A stretch of 64,000 nucleotides of DNA from Oceanobacillus zhaokaii (GTDB lineage: Bacteria > Bacillota > Bacilli > Bacillales > Amphibacillaceae), in assembly GCF_003352005.1 (NCBI RefSeq), contig NZ_CP024848.1, positions 2,613,001 to 2,677,000 on the forward strand, given 5' to 3'. Position 1 is the stretch's first letter; each line of letters starts with the position of its first letter. A model generated the notes under the pieces. The model was not told the DNA's origin. It saw only the letters and a program-made list of their open reading frames with translations, and searched no databases. Positions 27,261-36,131 of the stretch are shown here, piece after piece. A program made the position numbers and the translations under genes.

Positions 27261-27968
27261 ATGAGTGTACATATTGGAGCGAAACAAGGAGAAATTGCTG
27301 ATAAGATTCTATTACCTGGGGATCCTCTTCGTGCAAAATATATTGCTGAAACATTTTTAGAAGACGTCATTCAATATAATGAAGTAAGGGGTATGTATGG
27401 CTTCACTGGAACTTACAATGGTGAACGAGTATCTGTCCAAGGTACCGGGATGGGTGTTCCCTCCATTTCCATATACGCAAATGAGCTAATCCGCGAATAT
27501 GACGTGAAAAAATTAATTCGAGTCGGTACATGTGGTGCCTTGCAAAAAGATGTTAAAGTAAGAGATGTTATATTAGCCCAAGGTGCAACAACTGATTCAC
27601 AGGTTAATCGTATGGTATTCGGCGGAATTGATTTTGCGCCACTCGCTGATTTTGAATTATTAAAGAATGCATTTGACGAAGGTATAAAAAAAGGATTAAA
27701 CCTCCGAGTAGGGAATATCTTTACTAGTGATTCCTTCTACCGAGAGAATGCGAAAACAATCAATGAAATGCTTGCAAGCTATCAGGTGCTCGGCATCGAA
27801 ATGGAGTCTTCTATATTATATACACTTGCTGCGAAATACGGACGTCAAGCATTATCTGTCCTAACTGTTTCCGACCATATTATTACTGGCGAAGAAACAA
27901 CAGCTGAGGAACGCCAAACAACATTTAATGAAATGATTGAGATTGCACTTGCCGCAATCATCAAATAA
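27261..27968 (+). CDS. deoD: Purine-nucleoside phosphorylase DeoD
   Basis: DeoD splits purine (deoxy)nucleosides with phosphate. It is a 235-residue trimeric-family/hexameric-type NP-I enzyme with [53 protein letters not shown] and the C-terminal [25 protein letters not shown] precedes the ATG. Monocistronic. Confidence 0.96.
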   Translation: MSVHIGAKQGEIADKILLPGDPLRAKYIAETFLEDVIQYNEVRGMYGFTGTYNGERVSVQGTGMGVPSISIYANELIREYDVKKLIRVGTCGALQKDVKVRDVILAQGATTDSQVNRMVFGGIDFAPLADFELLKNAFDEGIKKGLNLRVGNIFTSDSFYRENAKTINEMLASYQVLGIEMESSILYTLAAKYGRQALSVLTVSDHIITGEETTAEERQTTFNEMIEIALAAIIK

Positions 27969-28055
27969 AGATGACCAGCTATTTGTAGTCGCCTAAGCCA
28001 GAGGTTCAATAGCTTTTGGTTTTGGAGTTATATTCGATGTAAATTACAAGCAATA

Positions 28056-28084
28056 AGGCTCAGTAATAAGCACTGAGTCTTTTT
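28056..28084 (+). terminator. Probable terminator of deoD
   Basis: AGGCTCAGT and ACTGAGTCT form a 9-bp stem with one G-U pair, then a T run. It lies about 90 nt after the deoD stop. Confidence 0.65.
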
Positions 28085-28313
28085 AATGTCTGTATTTTAC
28101 CACCTCTTTAGAAGATAAATTCTGTTCCTAACAAGTTTAAACATTTTTAAAATCCTTGCTAGATTTCCATCCACAATTGAATTAGTACATTTTTTTGTGA
28201 AACTGAACCAAAAACAATAATTGAATTATCACCAATAGTTACTCAAGCGAAGATAATACAATTTTTTTCAGTTTACTCGCAACAACGACATGAGACGATC
28301 ATATGCCGCACTG

Positions 28314-28344
28314 TTGTTAACCACATATATAGACAGGTTGACAA
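28314..28344 (+). promoter_or_regulatory. BirA operator upstream of bioY
   Basis: TTGTTAACC and GGTTGACAA form an inverted repeat (one mismatch) separated by 13 nt. This matches the known BirA recognition pattern of Firmicutes (TTGTnAACC ... GGTTnACAA). Its right arm overlaps the -35 of the bioY promoter, so bound BirA should block transcription when biotin is plentiful. Confidence 0.85.
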
Positions 28345-28366
28345 ACTGGCGTTCTCCATATATTAT
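28338..28366 (+). promoter_or_regulatory. Sigma-A-type promoter of bioY
   Basis: TTGACA (28338-28343), a 17-nt spacer and TATTAT (28361-28366). The start codon lies about 20 nt further on. Confidence 0.8.
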
Positions 28367-28387
28367 TTTTTAAAAAGGGGGAGAATC

Positions 28388-28975
28388 ATGAGACGTTTAC
28401 GTGCTATTGATTTAACATATGGGGCAGTTTTTGTTTGTTTGATGGCCATTGGCGCGAATATTACCGTTTGGTTTCCAATATTATCCGTTCCAATTGGTGG
28501 AGCAACCGTACCATTATCATTACAAACATTCTTCGCTATCTTAGCTGGATTCATGTTAGGAAAAAGACTTGGTTCATTGTCCATGCTTACCTATCTCTTA
28601 TTAGGTACGGCTGGTGTGCCAATTTTCGCAGGGCTTGAAGGTGGACCTTTCGCTTTAATTAGTCCTACAGGAGGATTTATTATTTCCTTTATATTCGTTG
28701 CCTATTTCGTCGGTCTTATCGCTGAATGGTATAAGGCTCCATCAATATTAATCTATACAGTTGCAGCTATTATTGGATTACTTATTAATTATGGATTAGG
28801 TGTTACGTATATGTATGTCGCTATGAACACATGGCTTGAGCTTTCAATCTCTTACTCCATCGCCTGGATTGGGATGATCCCATTTCTAGTCAAAGATGCT
28901 GTATTATCTGTTATTGCTGCAATGTTTATGGTCAATATTACGAAACGATTGCCATTGCTTTGGCAACGTGCTTAA
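28388..28975 (+). CDS. bioY: Biotin ECF transporter substrate-binding subunit BioY
   Basis: This 195-residue membrane protein has about six helices and the BioY signature GGATVPLSLQTFFAILAGFMLG and LLGTAGVPIFAGLEGGP. It binds biotin for uptake with the ECF module, or alone at low capacity. GGGGGAG precedes the ATG by 4 nt. The BirA operator over its promoter independently supports biotin as the substrate. Confidence 0.95.
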   Translation: MRRLRAIDLTYGAVFVCLMAIGANITVWFPILSVPIGGATVPLSLQTFFAILAGFMLGKRLGSLSMLTYLLLGTAGVPIFAGLEGGPFALISPTGGFIISFIFVAYFVGLIAEWYKAPSILIYTVAAIIGLLINYGLGVTYMYVAMNTWLELSISYSIAWIGMIPFLVKDAVLSVIAAMFMVNITKRLPLLWQRA

Positions 28976-29189
28976 TATAACTAATTTGTTCGAAGGCTTT
29001 TTTTAAGAGCCTTCGTTTTCTAATTTCCCCATTTGTAAAATATTCTTCAACAAACTAAAATTCCACAGACTTTCCTGCTTTATTTACCTTCACATTCTCA
29101 TATGGTAAAATAACATCATCGTTTAGCAAAAGAAACACATACAAAGCAGAGGATTACTTTATAGAGCAGAAAGGACGTAGAACATAGAC

Positions 29190-29663
29190 ATGGAATTATT
29201 TATGAATTTCCCGCTTTGGGCAGCATTGACTGCCATTGTATTCGCCCAGGTAATTAAGATCCCGATTCGATTTATTGCAACGAGAGAATTCACACCTGGC
29301 TTAGCATTTAGCACTGGGGGAATGCCAAGCAGTCACTCAGCTGCAGTTACCGCCTTAACAACAGGTATTGGTATTGTGGACGGTATAACAAGTACAATAT
29401 TCGCCCTTTCTGCTGTGTTTAGCGTCATCACGATGTTCGATGCTTCAGGAGTCCGAAGGCATGCTGGTGAGCAAGCCGTTGTTTTAAATCGGCTATTGAA
29501 GGATTTTCAATTATTTTATGATGGTGCAAAGGATTGGAATAAAAAAGCAGAATATGAAAAACGTAAGGAATTAAAAGAACTTTTAGGACATCAGCCAAGC
29601 GAAGTATTCATGGGGGGCATAACAGGAATTATCATCGCCTTTCTCTTATATTCCTTTTATTAA
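29190..29663 (+). CDS. yuiD: Divergent PAP2-family membrane protein YuiD
   Basis: This is a 157-residue membrane protein of the divergent PAP2 (acid phosphatase/vanadium haloperoxidase-related) family. It has STGGMPSSHSAAVTAL and FDASGVRRHAGEQA, the rearranged phosphatase-like motifs, and an amphipathic C-terminal segment ending in ELLGHQPSEVFMGG. The function of this branch is not established. The ribosome binding site is weak (AAGGACG, 15 nt away), but the start aligns with B. subtilis YuiD. Its yuiC/yuiB neighbours match B. subtilis. Confidence 0.9.
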   Translation: MELFMNFPLWAALTAIVFAQVIKIPIRFIATREFTPGLAFSTGGMPSSHSAAVTALTTGIGIVDGITSTIFALSAVFSVITMFDASGVRRHAGEQAVVLNRLLKDFQLFYDGAKDWNKKAEYEKRKELKELLGHQPSEVFMGGITGIIIAFLLYSFY

Positions 29664-29808
29664 ATAATACTGCGGAAAAGGTACAAAGAGAATTTTTCTC
29701 TCCTGACAGCCACTTTCCAGGCGAACAGGCAGATCCAGTTATTGGTTTATAATAGTTATCGTTATTCCAATCAGCACTAGTAACAAGAAAAGATAAAAAT
29801 TAGATAAA

Positions 29809-29845
29809 AAAACAAGACCTTCAACTAGAGGTCTTGTTTTTTTCA
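29809..29845. terminator. Bidirectional terminator between yuiD and yuiC
   Basis: A 12-bp stem, AAAACAAGACCT/AGGTCTTGTTTT, with T runs on both strands, between convergent genes. Confidence 0.85.
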
Positions 29846-29854
29846 TCTATTTAT

Positions 29855-30544
29855 TTAGCCTTCAACATACTTTTGACGGAATACTTGTAATGCCTCTGTT
29901 TCATTTAACTTCATTAAAGTTTCTTCAGTTAATGTACCATCACCAATTTCGACAATATACACATCCAGCTCTCTCTTTCCCCACTCTGCAAATACATCAT
30001 CGACCGTATGGAAGTATAAATCAATTTTATTACCAGTAATTGCACTTCCCTTATCTGCAACTACACCATAGCCATATTCTGGAATATAGAGAACCGTCCC
30101 TAAAGGGTAAACATCTAAATCTGCAGCAATGGTAGAATACAAGTCTCGCTTCACCTTGACGCCTGAAAATGTAATACCATATTCAGGATGGGCGCTTGAT
30201 TTCCCAGTTGATTCTATCCCTGCAGTATATCCTGTTGCAATGACCGAAGCGGTCGGATACTGCTCAAAGTCAATGACTTCTTCCAATGAGCTTGGTGCCT
30301 TTATTTCATCATTTGAAATTAATGTTTTCTTTCCTTCTAAGCTGTTTAATTGCTTGTCCTTTAGAGCTACCTCTCGATACTCTGATGCTTGCTGTACATG
30401 GCTTACATGGTCTTTTTGAATGTTCTCAGCCCATATTTTCATATCTTGAAACGTCACATTTGAAATAGATGATGCTGTTACTAATAATGCAACTGCAAAT
30501 AACAGCGTCATAATGATTCTTTTTATAAGCAATTTCAGTTCCAT
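29855..30544 (-). CDS. yuiC: 3D-domain (Rpf/MltA-like) exported protein YuiC
   Basis: The protein has 229 residues from the ATG at 30544 (AGAGGTG upstream; the longer frame lacks a site). It has an N-terminal membrane anchor ([16 protein letters not shown]) and a coiled-looking linker. The 3D domain follows: [51 protein letters not shown], with the three conserved aspartates. Family members (YuiC/stationary-phase Sps) act as lytic transglycosylases on peptidoglycan outside the cell. Confidence 0.92.
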   Translation of the reverse strand: MELKLLIKRIIMTLLFAVALLVTASSISNVTFQDMKIWAENIQKDHVSHVQQASEYREVALKDKQLNSLEGKKTLISNDEIKAPSSLEEVIDFEQYPTASVIATGYTAGIESTGKSSAHPEYGITFSGVKVKRDLYSTIAADLDVYPLGTVLYIPEYGYGVVADKGSAITGNKIDLYFHTVDDVFAEWGKRELDVYIVEIGDGTLTEETLMKLNETEALQVFRQKYVEG

Positions 30545-30603
30545 GAATAACACCTCTCTGGATGTCATCATGTCCAATCCCAGAGAAATTATTCATAAAT
30601 CTA

Positions 30604-30915
30604 CTAAAACATTCGATAACCACTCTTACGTAATAGTTTTATAACAATGCCAGAAACTATTGTTCCGGCAAAACCAGACAGTAGAATAACAATATCTACA
30701 GTCGTTAAATTCATTAATTTATTCCCCAGAGCAGTAAAGGCATTTACTGTATTTGTAAAATATTCCCATGTAGATAAATTATCGATTATGAGAATAATGA
30801 CAATGGGATATAAATACGACATGACCCATGTTTTTCTTATCAACATATTTAAAATAAATGCAATACCAAAAAAGATAACAAAATATAATAATATTGAAAC
30901 AACTAATTGTACCAA
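30604..30915 (-). CDS. yuiB: YuiB-like small membrane protein
   Basis: This is a 103-residue protein with three hydrophobic helices (VQLVVSILLYFVIFFGIAFILNML; YPIVIILIID; IVILLSGFAGTIVSGIVI). I selected the TTG at 30915 because GGGGGAG lies 8 nt upstream and the resulting start matches the B. subtilis YuiB N-terminus. The ATG further upstream would add a poorly conserved extension. Function unknown. It lies 60 nt upstream of yuiC and is probably cotranscribed. Confidence 0.75.
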   Translation of the reverse strand: MVQLVVSILLYFVIFFGIAFILNMLIRKTWVMSYLYPIVIILIIDNLSTWEYFTNTVNAFTALGNKLMNLTTVDIVILLSGFAGTIVSGIVIKLLRKSGYRMF

Positions 30916-31112
30916 TGTGGAAACTCCCCCCGTATTCCCTATGTAATCATACAACCCTAATCTTATAATAAAACAAAGAAAAAGCAAAGGCAGATAACTG
31001 TCTTTGCTAAAAGATGTGAATAGCGAACAAAAGCACCTGGGCTCCTGTTTAACGACTTGGAGATACAGGAAGTCTCGCTAACATTTTAGTGCTGTGGGAC
31101 ATGGCTGTACCA

Positions 31113-32330
31113 TTAGTAAAAGAAATTAAACTTTCCTTTCTTCATTACTAATCCAAAACCACCTAATTTAAAAAGATAACGATTGTCGATGATTTTCTTC
31201 ATTACAGAGGCCTTCCAACCGAATACTTTACGGTTATTTAATACAACACCTATCGCATCATCATGTCCAAGTGATGCTACTGTCCCTAAAGATTTAGCTT
31301 TAAACGGCTCTGTTGCCTTTCCTTCAATCAATGCCTTAATATTTTGCGCGATAACCGAAGATTGCTGGATTGCAATTTGAGCAGTAGGTGGGAATGCTCG
31401 ATTTGTTTCTTTATCAACAACCATCGCACAGTCACCGACGACAAATACGTCATCAAATTCTGGTGTACGCAGATCGGTTCTTACTTCTACTTTCCCACGA
31501 TTCGTCTCAAAACCAGATTGCTCGACAATACCATTTGCCTGTACCCCAGCAGACCATATAACCGTCTTCGTAGGTATCTCACATTTTTTGCCATCTTTTT
31601 CGTAAATAACCGAGTCTGATGTGCATTCTTTAATTGCTGCATTTGTAACAAATTCTACACCACGAGATTCAAGAGAGGTCATAGCATATTCAATTAGTTG
31701 AGGATCAAAGCCTTGCAGGACTGTAGATGAGGCTTCCAAAATAATAATACGTACAAGTGCTTTCTCGATATCATATTCAGCACTTAGTTCTGGTATACGG
31801 TTGATTAGTTCACCTGCAAATTCCATGCCAGTGAATCCTCCGCCACCAATTACAATATTCAAGCGCGCATTATCCTTTTCTTTATCATAATGATAATTCG
31901 CAAAATTATATTCTAAATGCTCTCTAATTAAGCGAGCACTATTAATGCTTTCTATTGAGAATGCATGCTCATCAATTCCCGGTATACCAAATGTAGTCTT
32001 TTCAAATCCTAAGCCAATGACTAGCATGTCGTATTCCAGTTCGCTGTTTTCCAATTTCACTTTTTTTTCTTCAGGATTAATCGAAACTACGGTATCAAGA
32101 ATAAAGTCAACCTTATCCTTGTTTACTACTTCTTTAATTGGAATCCTTGTCCGATCATGATGCAATGTACCAGCAGCATTTTCATGCAGCCATGTTGTTT
32201 GATAATGATAATCTTCCTTGTTCACCAAGGTAATCCTAATTTGACCTTTTCCAAATAGTTTCTGCAATTTCACAGTAGTCATGATTCCACCATAGCCGGC
32301 ACCGATGATTACTACATGTGGCTTATGCAT
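31113..32330 (-). CDS. yumB: Type II NADH dehydrogenase-like flavoprotein YumB
   Basis: This is a 405-residue FAD-dependent NADH:quinone oxidoreductase-like protein. It has an N-terminal FAD motif (VVIIGAGYGGIMT), a second Rossmann motif for NADH (IVIGGGGFTGMEFAGEL) and FAD-binding VFVVGDCAMVVDKE. The AQxAIQQ motif (TAQIAIQQ) is near the C-terminus, which ends with a membrane-associating amphipathic segment. It should feed electrons to menaquinone. ATG 32330 has GGAAG upstream. yumC diverges from it. Confidence 0.92.
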   Translation of the reverse strand: MHKPHVVIIGAGYGGIMTTVKLQKLFGKGQIRITLVNKEDYHYQTTWLHENAAGTLHHDRTRIPIKEVVNKDKVDFILDTVVSINPEEKKVKLENSELEYDMLVIGLGFEKTTFGIPGIDEHAFSIESINSARLIREHLEYNFANYHYDKEKDNARLNIVIGGGGFTGMEFAGELINRIPELSAEYDIEKALVRIIILEASSTVLQGFDPQLIEYAMTSLESRGVEFVTNAAIKECTSDSVIYEKDGKKCEIPTKTVIWSAGVQANGIVEQSGFETNRGKVEVRTDLRTPEFDDVFVVGDCAMVVDKETNRAFPPTAQIAIQQSSVIAQNIKALIEGKATEPFKAKSLGTVASLGHDDAIGVVLNNRKVFGWKASVMKKIIDNRYLFKLGGFGLVMKKGKFNFFY

Positions 32331-32645
32331 AATTTTCACTTCCAATATTCGTAATAATGTTGATTTACTTTAATAGATAAATCATAAGAGTAATCAAAAG
32401 ATAATCTCTTTGTTACATAAATGTAATATATGCCTATTGCCTATAGTAGCGTTTTTCGCTATTTTTTTCAACCCTAATTCGTTAATTTGTAATTGGAATA
32501 AATTTCCAATACGGAATTATTTGTGGTCATATCGCGAGGTAGTTCTACTTTCTAAGCCTAGTTTGCATTGCTACACTGTTTTGATTAGTTTATGGTAGTA
32601 TAAAGATACGAATAATTTTAATAGATAGAAATGAGGTATTTTTCC

Positions 32646-33641
32646 ATGTCTGAAAAAGTTTATGACATTACTATTATTGGTGCGGGCCCTATTGGTTTGT
32701 TTACAGCATTTTACGGCGGAATGCGTCAAGCAAGCGTTAAAATAATTGAAAGTTTACCACAGATTGGCGGCCAATTATCTGCCTTATACCCAGAGAAAGA
32801 TATTTATGATATAGCAGGTTTTCCTAAGGTTCGTGCTCAGGATTTGGTAGATAATCTGGAAAAACAAGCAAACCTTTTCGATCCTACAATCGTGCTTAAT
32901 CAAGCAATTGAAGCAGTTGAGCGTATGGAAGATTATTCCTTTAAACTAACATCAAATACCGGAGAATTACATTATACTAAAACAATTATTATCACTGCTG
33001 GAAATGGCGCTTTCCAACCTCGGCGCTTAAACATTGGCAATAGTGAGCAGTTTGAAGGAAATAATCTTCATTATTATGTAAAAGATATGAATCAATTCAA
33101 AGATCAGCATGTGGCACTTTTAGGCGGGGGTGATTCTGCTGTCGACTGGGCATTAATGCTTGAACCAATTGCAGCTAAAGTAACTCTAATCCATCGGCGT
33201 GATCAATTCCGTGCGCATGAGCATAGCGTTGCCAAACTACAAGATTCTTCAGTAAATATTGTCACGCCTTTCGTTCCAACTGAAATTATGACTACAGATA
33301 AGATTGAGGGATTAATTTTAGAAGAGGTTAAAGGTGAACGAAAAATAGAGCTTGAGGTTGATTCCATTCTTTGTAACTATGGTTTCATTTCTACGCTTGG
33401 TCCAATTAAAGATTGGGGATTAGAAATTGAGAAAAATAGTATCGTCGTCAATTCGAAAATGGAAACAAATATACCTGGAATTTACGCTGCAGGTGACATC
33501 TGTACATATGAAGGGAAAGTAAAGCTAATCGCAACTGGCTTCGGTGAAGGACCAACTGCAGTTAATCATGCAAAACAATACATTGATCCAAAAGCGAGAC
33601 TGCAACCCAAGCATTCCTCCGATATGGATTTACCCGTTTGA
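32646..33641 (+). CDS. yumC: Ferredoxin--NADP+ reductase YumC
   Basis: This is a 331-residue thioredoxin-reductase-like ferredoxin/flavodoxin NADP+ reductase. It has FAD motif [26 protein letters not shown] motif [15 protein letters not shown] with [11 protein letters not shown], and [15 protein letters not shown]. It lacks the redox CxxC of thioredoxin reductase, as expected for this family. The ATG at 32646 follows GAAATGAGG; an earlier in-frame ATG lies inside that site. Essential in B. subtilis, where it supplies reduced ferredoxin chemistry. Confidence 0.95.
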   Translation: MSEKVYDITIIGAGPIGLFTAFYGGMRQASVKIIESLPQIGGQLSALYPEKDIYDIAGFPKVRAQDLVDNLEKQANLFDPTIVLNQAIEAVERMEDYSFKLTSNTGELHYTKTIIITAGNGAFQPRRLNIGNSEQFEGNNLHYYVKDMNQFKDQHVALLGGGDSAVDWALMLEPIAAKVTLIHRRDQFRAHEHSVAKLQDSSVNIVTPFVPTEIMTTDKIEGLILEEVKGERKIELEVDSILCNYGFISTLGPIKDWGLEIEKNSIVVNSKMETNIPGIYAAGDICTYEGKVKLIATGFGEGPTAVNHAKQYIDPKARLQPKHSSDMDLPV

Positions 33642-33661
33642 TATATAATATTAATTTTCAT

Positions 33662-33705
33662 AAAAAAGCAGCACAGGAAGATAATTCCATTGCTGCTTTT
33701 TTGCG
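33662..33705. terminator. Bidirectional terminator between yumC and yutM
   Basis: AAAAAAGCAGCA and TGCTGCTTTTTT form a 12-bp perfect stem, with an inner GGAA/TTCC pairing. Confidence 0.85.
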
Positions 33706-33713
33706 ATCAAGTA

Positions 33714-34070
33714 CTAGCAATCTCCTGGTGTTCCAACGTTTTCTTTCGTTCTAAAGGATGAACCGCATCCACACGATAAGACTGCATTTGGATTGTCGAT
33801 ACTGAATCCTCCGCCCATCATGTTTTGTTTAAAATCGATTGTTGTTCCTTCGATAACAGGAATGTCTTGACTAAAAATTGCAACTGGGATTCCATTTATT
33901 TCTTCGACTGTATCTAATTCATTGTTAATTTCATAATCAAACCCTAACGAGTACGATAATCCACTACATCCGCCACCTCTAACCCCAAAACGGAGAACGG
34001 CATCTGCGGACTCTTCTTTCATCATTTCTCTTATTTGCATACATGCATTATCTGTTAAATTAATTACCAT
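33714..34070 (-). CDS. yutM: HesB/IscA-type iron-sulfur cluster protein YutM
   Basis: This 118-residue A-type Fe-S carrier keeps three conserved cysteines (GGGCSGLSY and LSCGCGSSF). It binds and transfers Fe-S clusters in the cytoplasm, probably together with the SUF system at 53-58 kb. ATG 34070 has GGAGGG at good spacing; a 10-codon N-terminal extension in the same frame is not supported. Confidence 0.93.
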   Translation of the reverse strand: MVINLTDNACMQIREMMKEESADAVLRFGVRGGGCSGLSYSLGFDYEINNELDTVEEINGIPVAIFSQDIPVIEGTTIDFKQNMMGGGFSIDNPNAVLSCGCGSSFRTKENVGTPGDC

Positions 34071-34230
34071 TACTTTTCCCTCCGATTCCTTATCATACAT
34101 TGCATCCTATAAATAATTATACAAATAATCATTCTGTTATACAACTAAATGATTTAAGCATTTAGCGCTTTTAGTAAAGTTATTACAATTATAAACTGCA
34201 AACTAACTTAGTTGAGAAATTTCTCTCAGG

Positions 34231-34360
34231 CTGCTCGCTCCAGAAATACACTTCGCGCACCTTAGGGGGGCTGGCTAGCCTTCTTGTGATGCGCACTTCA
34301 AAGTCTCTCCGAGGCCCTTCCTCCCGCAGGAGTCTTCGTGTATTTCTTCCGCTGGGGATA
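34231..34360. repeat. Long interspersed repeat with complementary ends, copy 1
   Basis: It opens with CGCTCCAGAAATACACTTCG and closes with TCTTCGTGTATTTCTTCCGC; the AGAAATACAC/GTGTATTTCT arms can pair. Between them are GC-rich palindromic pieces (GGCTGGCTAGCC, TCCCGCAGGAG). A shorter copy lies at 63674. This GC-rich element stands out from its AT-rich surroundings and resembles elements I recall in many Bacillaceae intergenic regions. Confidence 0.75.
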
Positions 34361-34780
34361 GGACTTAATCTAGACTTACCACTAACTATTTCATTTATTT
34401 TAGCGAAGCAATTAAGACTCCTGAGAATAGCAACAACTTACCAGATCTAAAATTCATTCATTAGTTCGCAATTTATATCGACTATAAATATCAATAATAA
34501 ATTGAAAATGCAATAGATTCTATATTGGAACGAGTAACCTCAGTTCCATTTTATAAAGCAGCCAAGCATTATGCCGCCGACTCCTTGAACCTTCTTTATA
34601 TTACACACATCAATCGCTTAATTCTTTTTATTTACAAAACCACAGGTTAGGAATACAATAATAGAGAATAGTTATCAATTAGGCAAATTTGATTGTATGT
34701 GGTAAAATAGAAATAACTTACTCGATAGTTTTTAAAGATTTTCATTTTATTATATAGGTATTGAAAGGGGAAGATGGATT
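34361..34780. other. Gene-free stretch between the long repeat and yutI
   Basis: About 420 nt, AT-rich. A possible -10 element (TAAAAT near 34704) precedes yutI. No ORF with a ribosome binding site is visible. In B. subtilis this interval holds other yut genes, so genes may have been lost here. Confidence 0.5.
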
Positions 34781-35005
34781 ATGCAAGAACAAGTTCAAGA
34801 AGTATTAAATAAGTTGCGTCCATTCTTACTGCGTGATGGTGGAGATGTAGAATTGATTGATGTTGATGATGAGGGTATTGTCCTTCTTCGTCTAATGGGT
34901 GCTTGTGGTAACTGCCCTAGCTCTACAATTACATTAAAAGCAGGAATTGAACGTGCATTAATGGCAGAAGTTCCTGGTGTTAAAGAAATCGAACAAGTAT
35001 TTTAA
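34781..35005 (+). CDS. yutI: NifU-type iron-sulfur scaffold protein YutI
   Basis: A 74-residue NifU C-terminal domain protein: [13 protein letters not shown] and the cluster-binding CGNC in [19 protein letters not shown]. It carries Fe-S clusters, probably from SUF, to targets such as aconitase-type enzymes. AAAGGGGAAG precedes the ATG. Closed by a terminator. Confidence 0.93.
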   Translation: MQEQVQEVLNKLRPFLLRDGGDVELIDVDDEGIVLLRLMGACGNCPSSTITLKAGIERALMAEVPGVKEIEQVF

Positions 35006-35017
35006 ATAACTCATTTT

Positions 35018-35047
35018 AAAGGCAGACAGCTATTGTCTGCCTTTTTT
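35018..35047. terminator. Terminator of yutI
   Basis: An 11-bp stem, AAAGGCAGACA/TGTCTGCCTTT, followed by a T run. It may also serve the convergent dehydrogenase gene. Confidence 0.85.
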
Positions 35048-35076
35048 ATTAAGCTCATATCTAATTTTTGATGTTT

Positions 35077-36042
35077 TTACTGAATTGCCGTTTTTGCACC
35101 TGTTCCATTAAGTACTCCTGCGATATTATCCATACAAAGTTGGATCATCTCTGTTCGTGTTTCCTCACTTGCAGAACCAATATGTGGAATACAAACTGCA
35201 TTATCTAATTGCATAAGCGGATGCTCATTGGTAATTGGTTCGACTTCGAACACATCAAGACCAGCAGCTTTAATCTTATTCGTTCTAAGTGCTTCGACAA
35301 GTGCATCCTCATCTACTGTTGCCCCTCGTGAGATATTGATGAAAATAGCAGTCTGCTTCATCTTCTCAAATGCTGCTTCGTTAAAGATTTTACTTGTTTC
35401 TGGTGTAAATGGAACAACAGAAACGATGAAATCAGCTTCTCCAATCAATTGCTCGAAGCTTACATACGTTGCTTGTAAATCTTTTTCAGCAACTGGTTTG
35501 CGTGAGCGATTGTGGTAAAGAATGTTCATATCGAATCCTTTTGCCCGTCTTGCAATCGCTTCTCCAATTCTGCCCATTCCTACAATACCAATCGTTTTAT
35601 GATGGATATCAGATCCTGCAAGCAAATATGGAGCCCAATTTTGCCACTGGTTTGTTTTAATATATTGATTTGCTTCTACGATTCGACGTGCAGTAGCCAT
35701 TAATAAAGCAAATCCTAAATCTGCAGTTGTTTCTGTTAATACATCGGGTGTATTTGTTGCAATGACCCCATGTTTTTTTGCTGCATCTAAGTCAATATTG
35801 TCGTATCCTACTGCTAAATTAGAAACTACCTTTAAGTTTGAGGAATGCTGCAAGAGCTCATCATCAATTTTGTCACTTAACATACAGAATAGCCCATCGG
35901 CATTTTTAACTTCTTCTAATAAGATCTCTCTCGGAACTGGTTCTTCTTCTTTCTCCCACATACGGATTTCGAATAAATTAGCATATGGAGCAATTACAGC
36001 CTCATCTAAACTTCGTGTAATATAAATACGTTGTTTCTCCAT
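35077..36042 (-). CDS. D-2-hydroxyacid dehydrogenase (glyoxylate/glycerate-type)
   Basis: This is a 321-residue NAD(P)-dependent reductase of 2-ketoacids. It has an N-terminal substrate domain, the nucleotide motif IVGMGRIGEAIARRAKGFD, the catalytic Arg in FINISRGATVDEDALVEAL, the Glu in GLDVFEVEP and the catalytic His in CIPHIGSASEETR. Similarity is closest to the GyaR/GhrB glyoxylate or glycerate dehydrogenase group; exact substrate is not readable. GAGGGAAAAGGG precedes the ATG. Confidence 0.9.
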   Translation of the reverse strand: MEKQRIYITRSLDEAVIAPYANLFEIRMWEKEEEPVPREILLEEVKNADGLFCMLSDKIDDELLQHSSNLKVVSNLAVGYDNIDLDAAKKHGVIATNTPDVLTETTADLGFALLMATARRIVEANQYIKTNQWQNWAPYLLAGSDIHHKTIGIVGMGRIGEAIARRAKGFDMNILYHNRSRKPVAEKDLQATYVSFEQLIGEADFIVSVVPFTPETSKIFNEAAFEKMKQTAIFINISRGATVDEDALVEALRTNKIKAAGLDVFEVEPITNEHPLMQLDNAVCIPHIGSASEETRTEMIQLCMDNIAGVLNGTGAKTAIQ

Positions 36043-36060
36043 CCCTTTTCCCTCTCTCCG

Positions 36061-36121
36061 TTAGAAAACTTGGTTGTCACCACATATGTAGTAAGAAAGT
36101 TTCAATACTTCCTTAACTACC
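36061..36121. repeat. Interspersed two-hairpin repeat, copy 5 (internally deleted)
   Basis: TTAGAAAACTTGGTTGTCACC is followed directly by ACATATGTAGTAAGAAAGT, so the right half of stem 1 is missing. Stem 2 is intact (GTAGTAAGAAAGT against ACTTCCTTAACTAC). It lies between yutH and the dehydrogenase gene. Confidence 0.7.
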
Positions 36122-36131
36122 TATATATACC

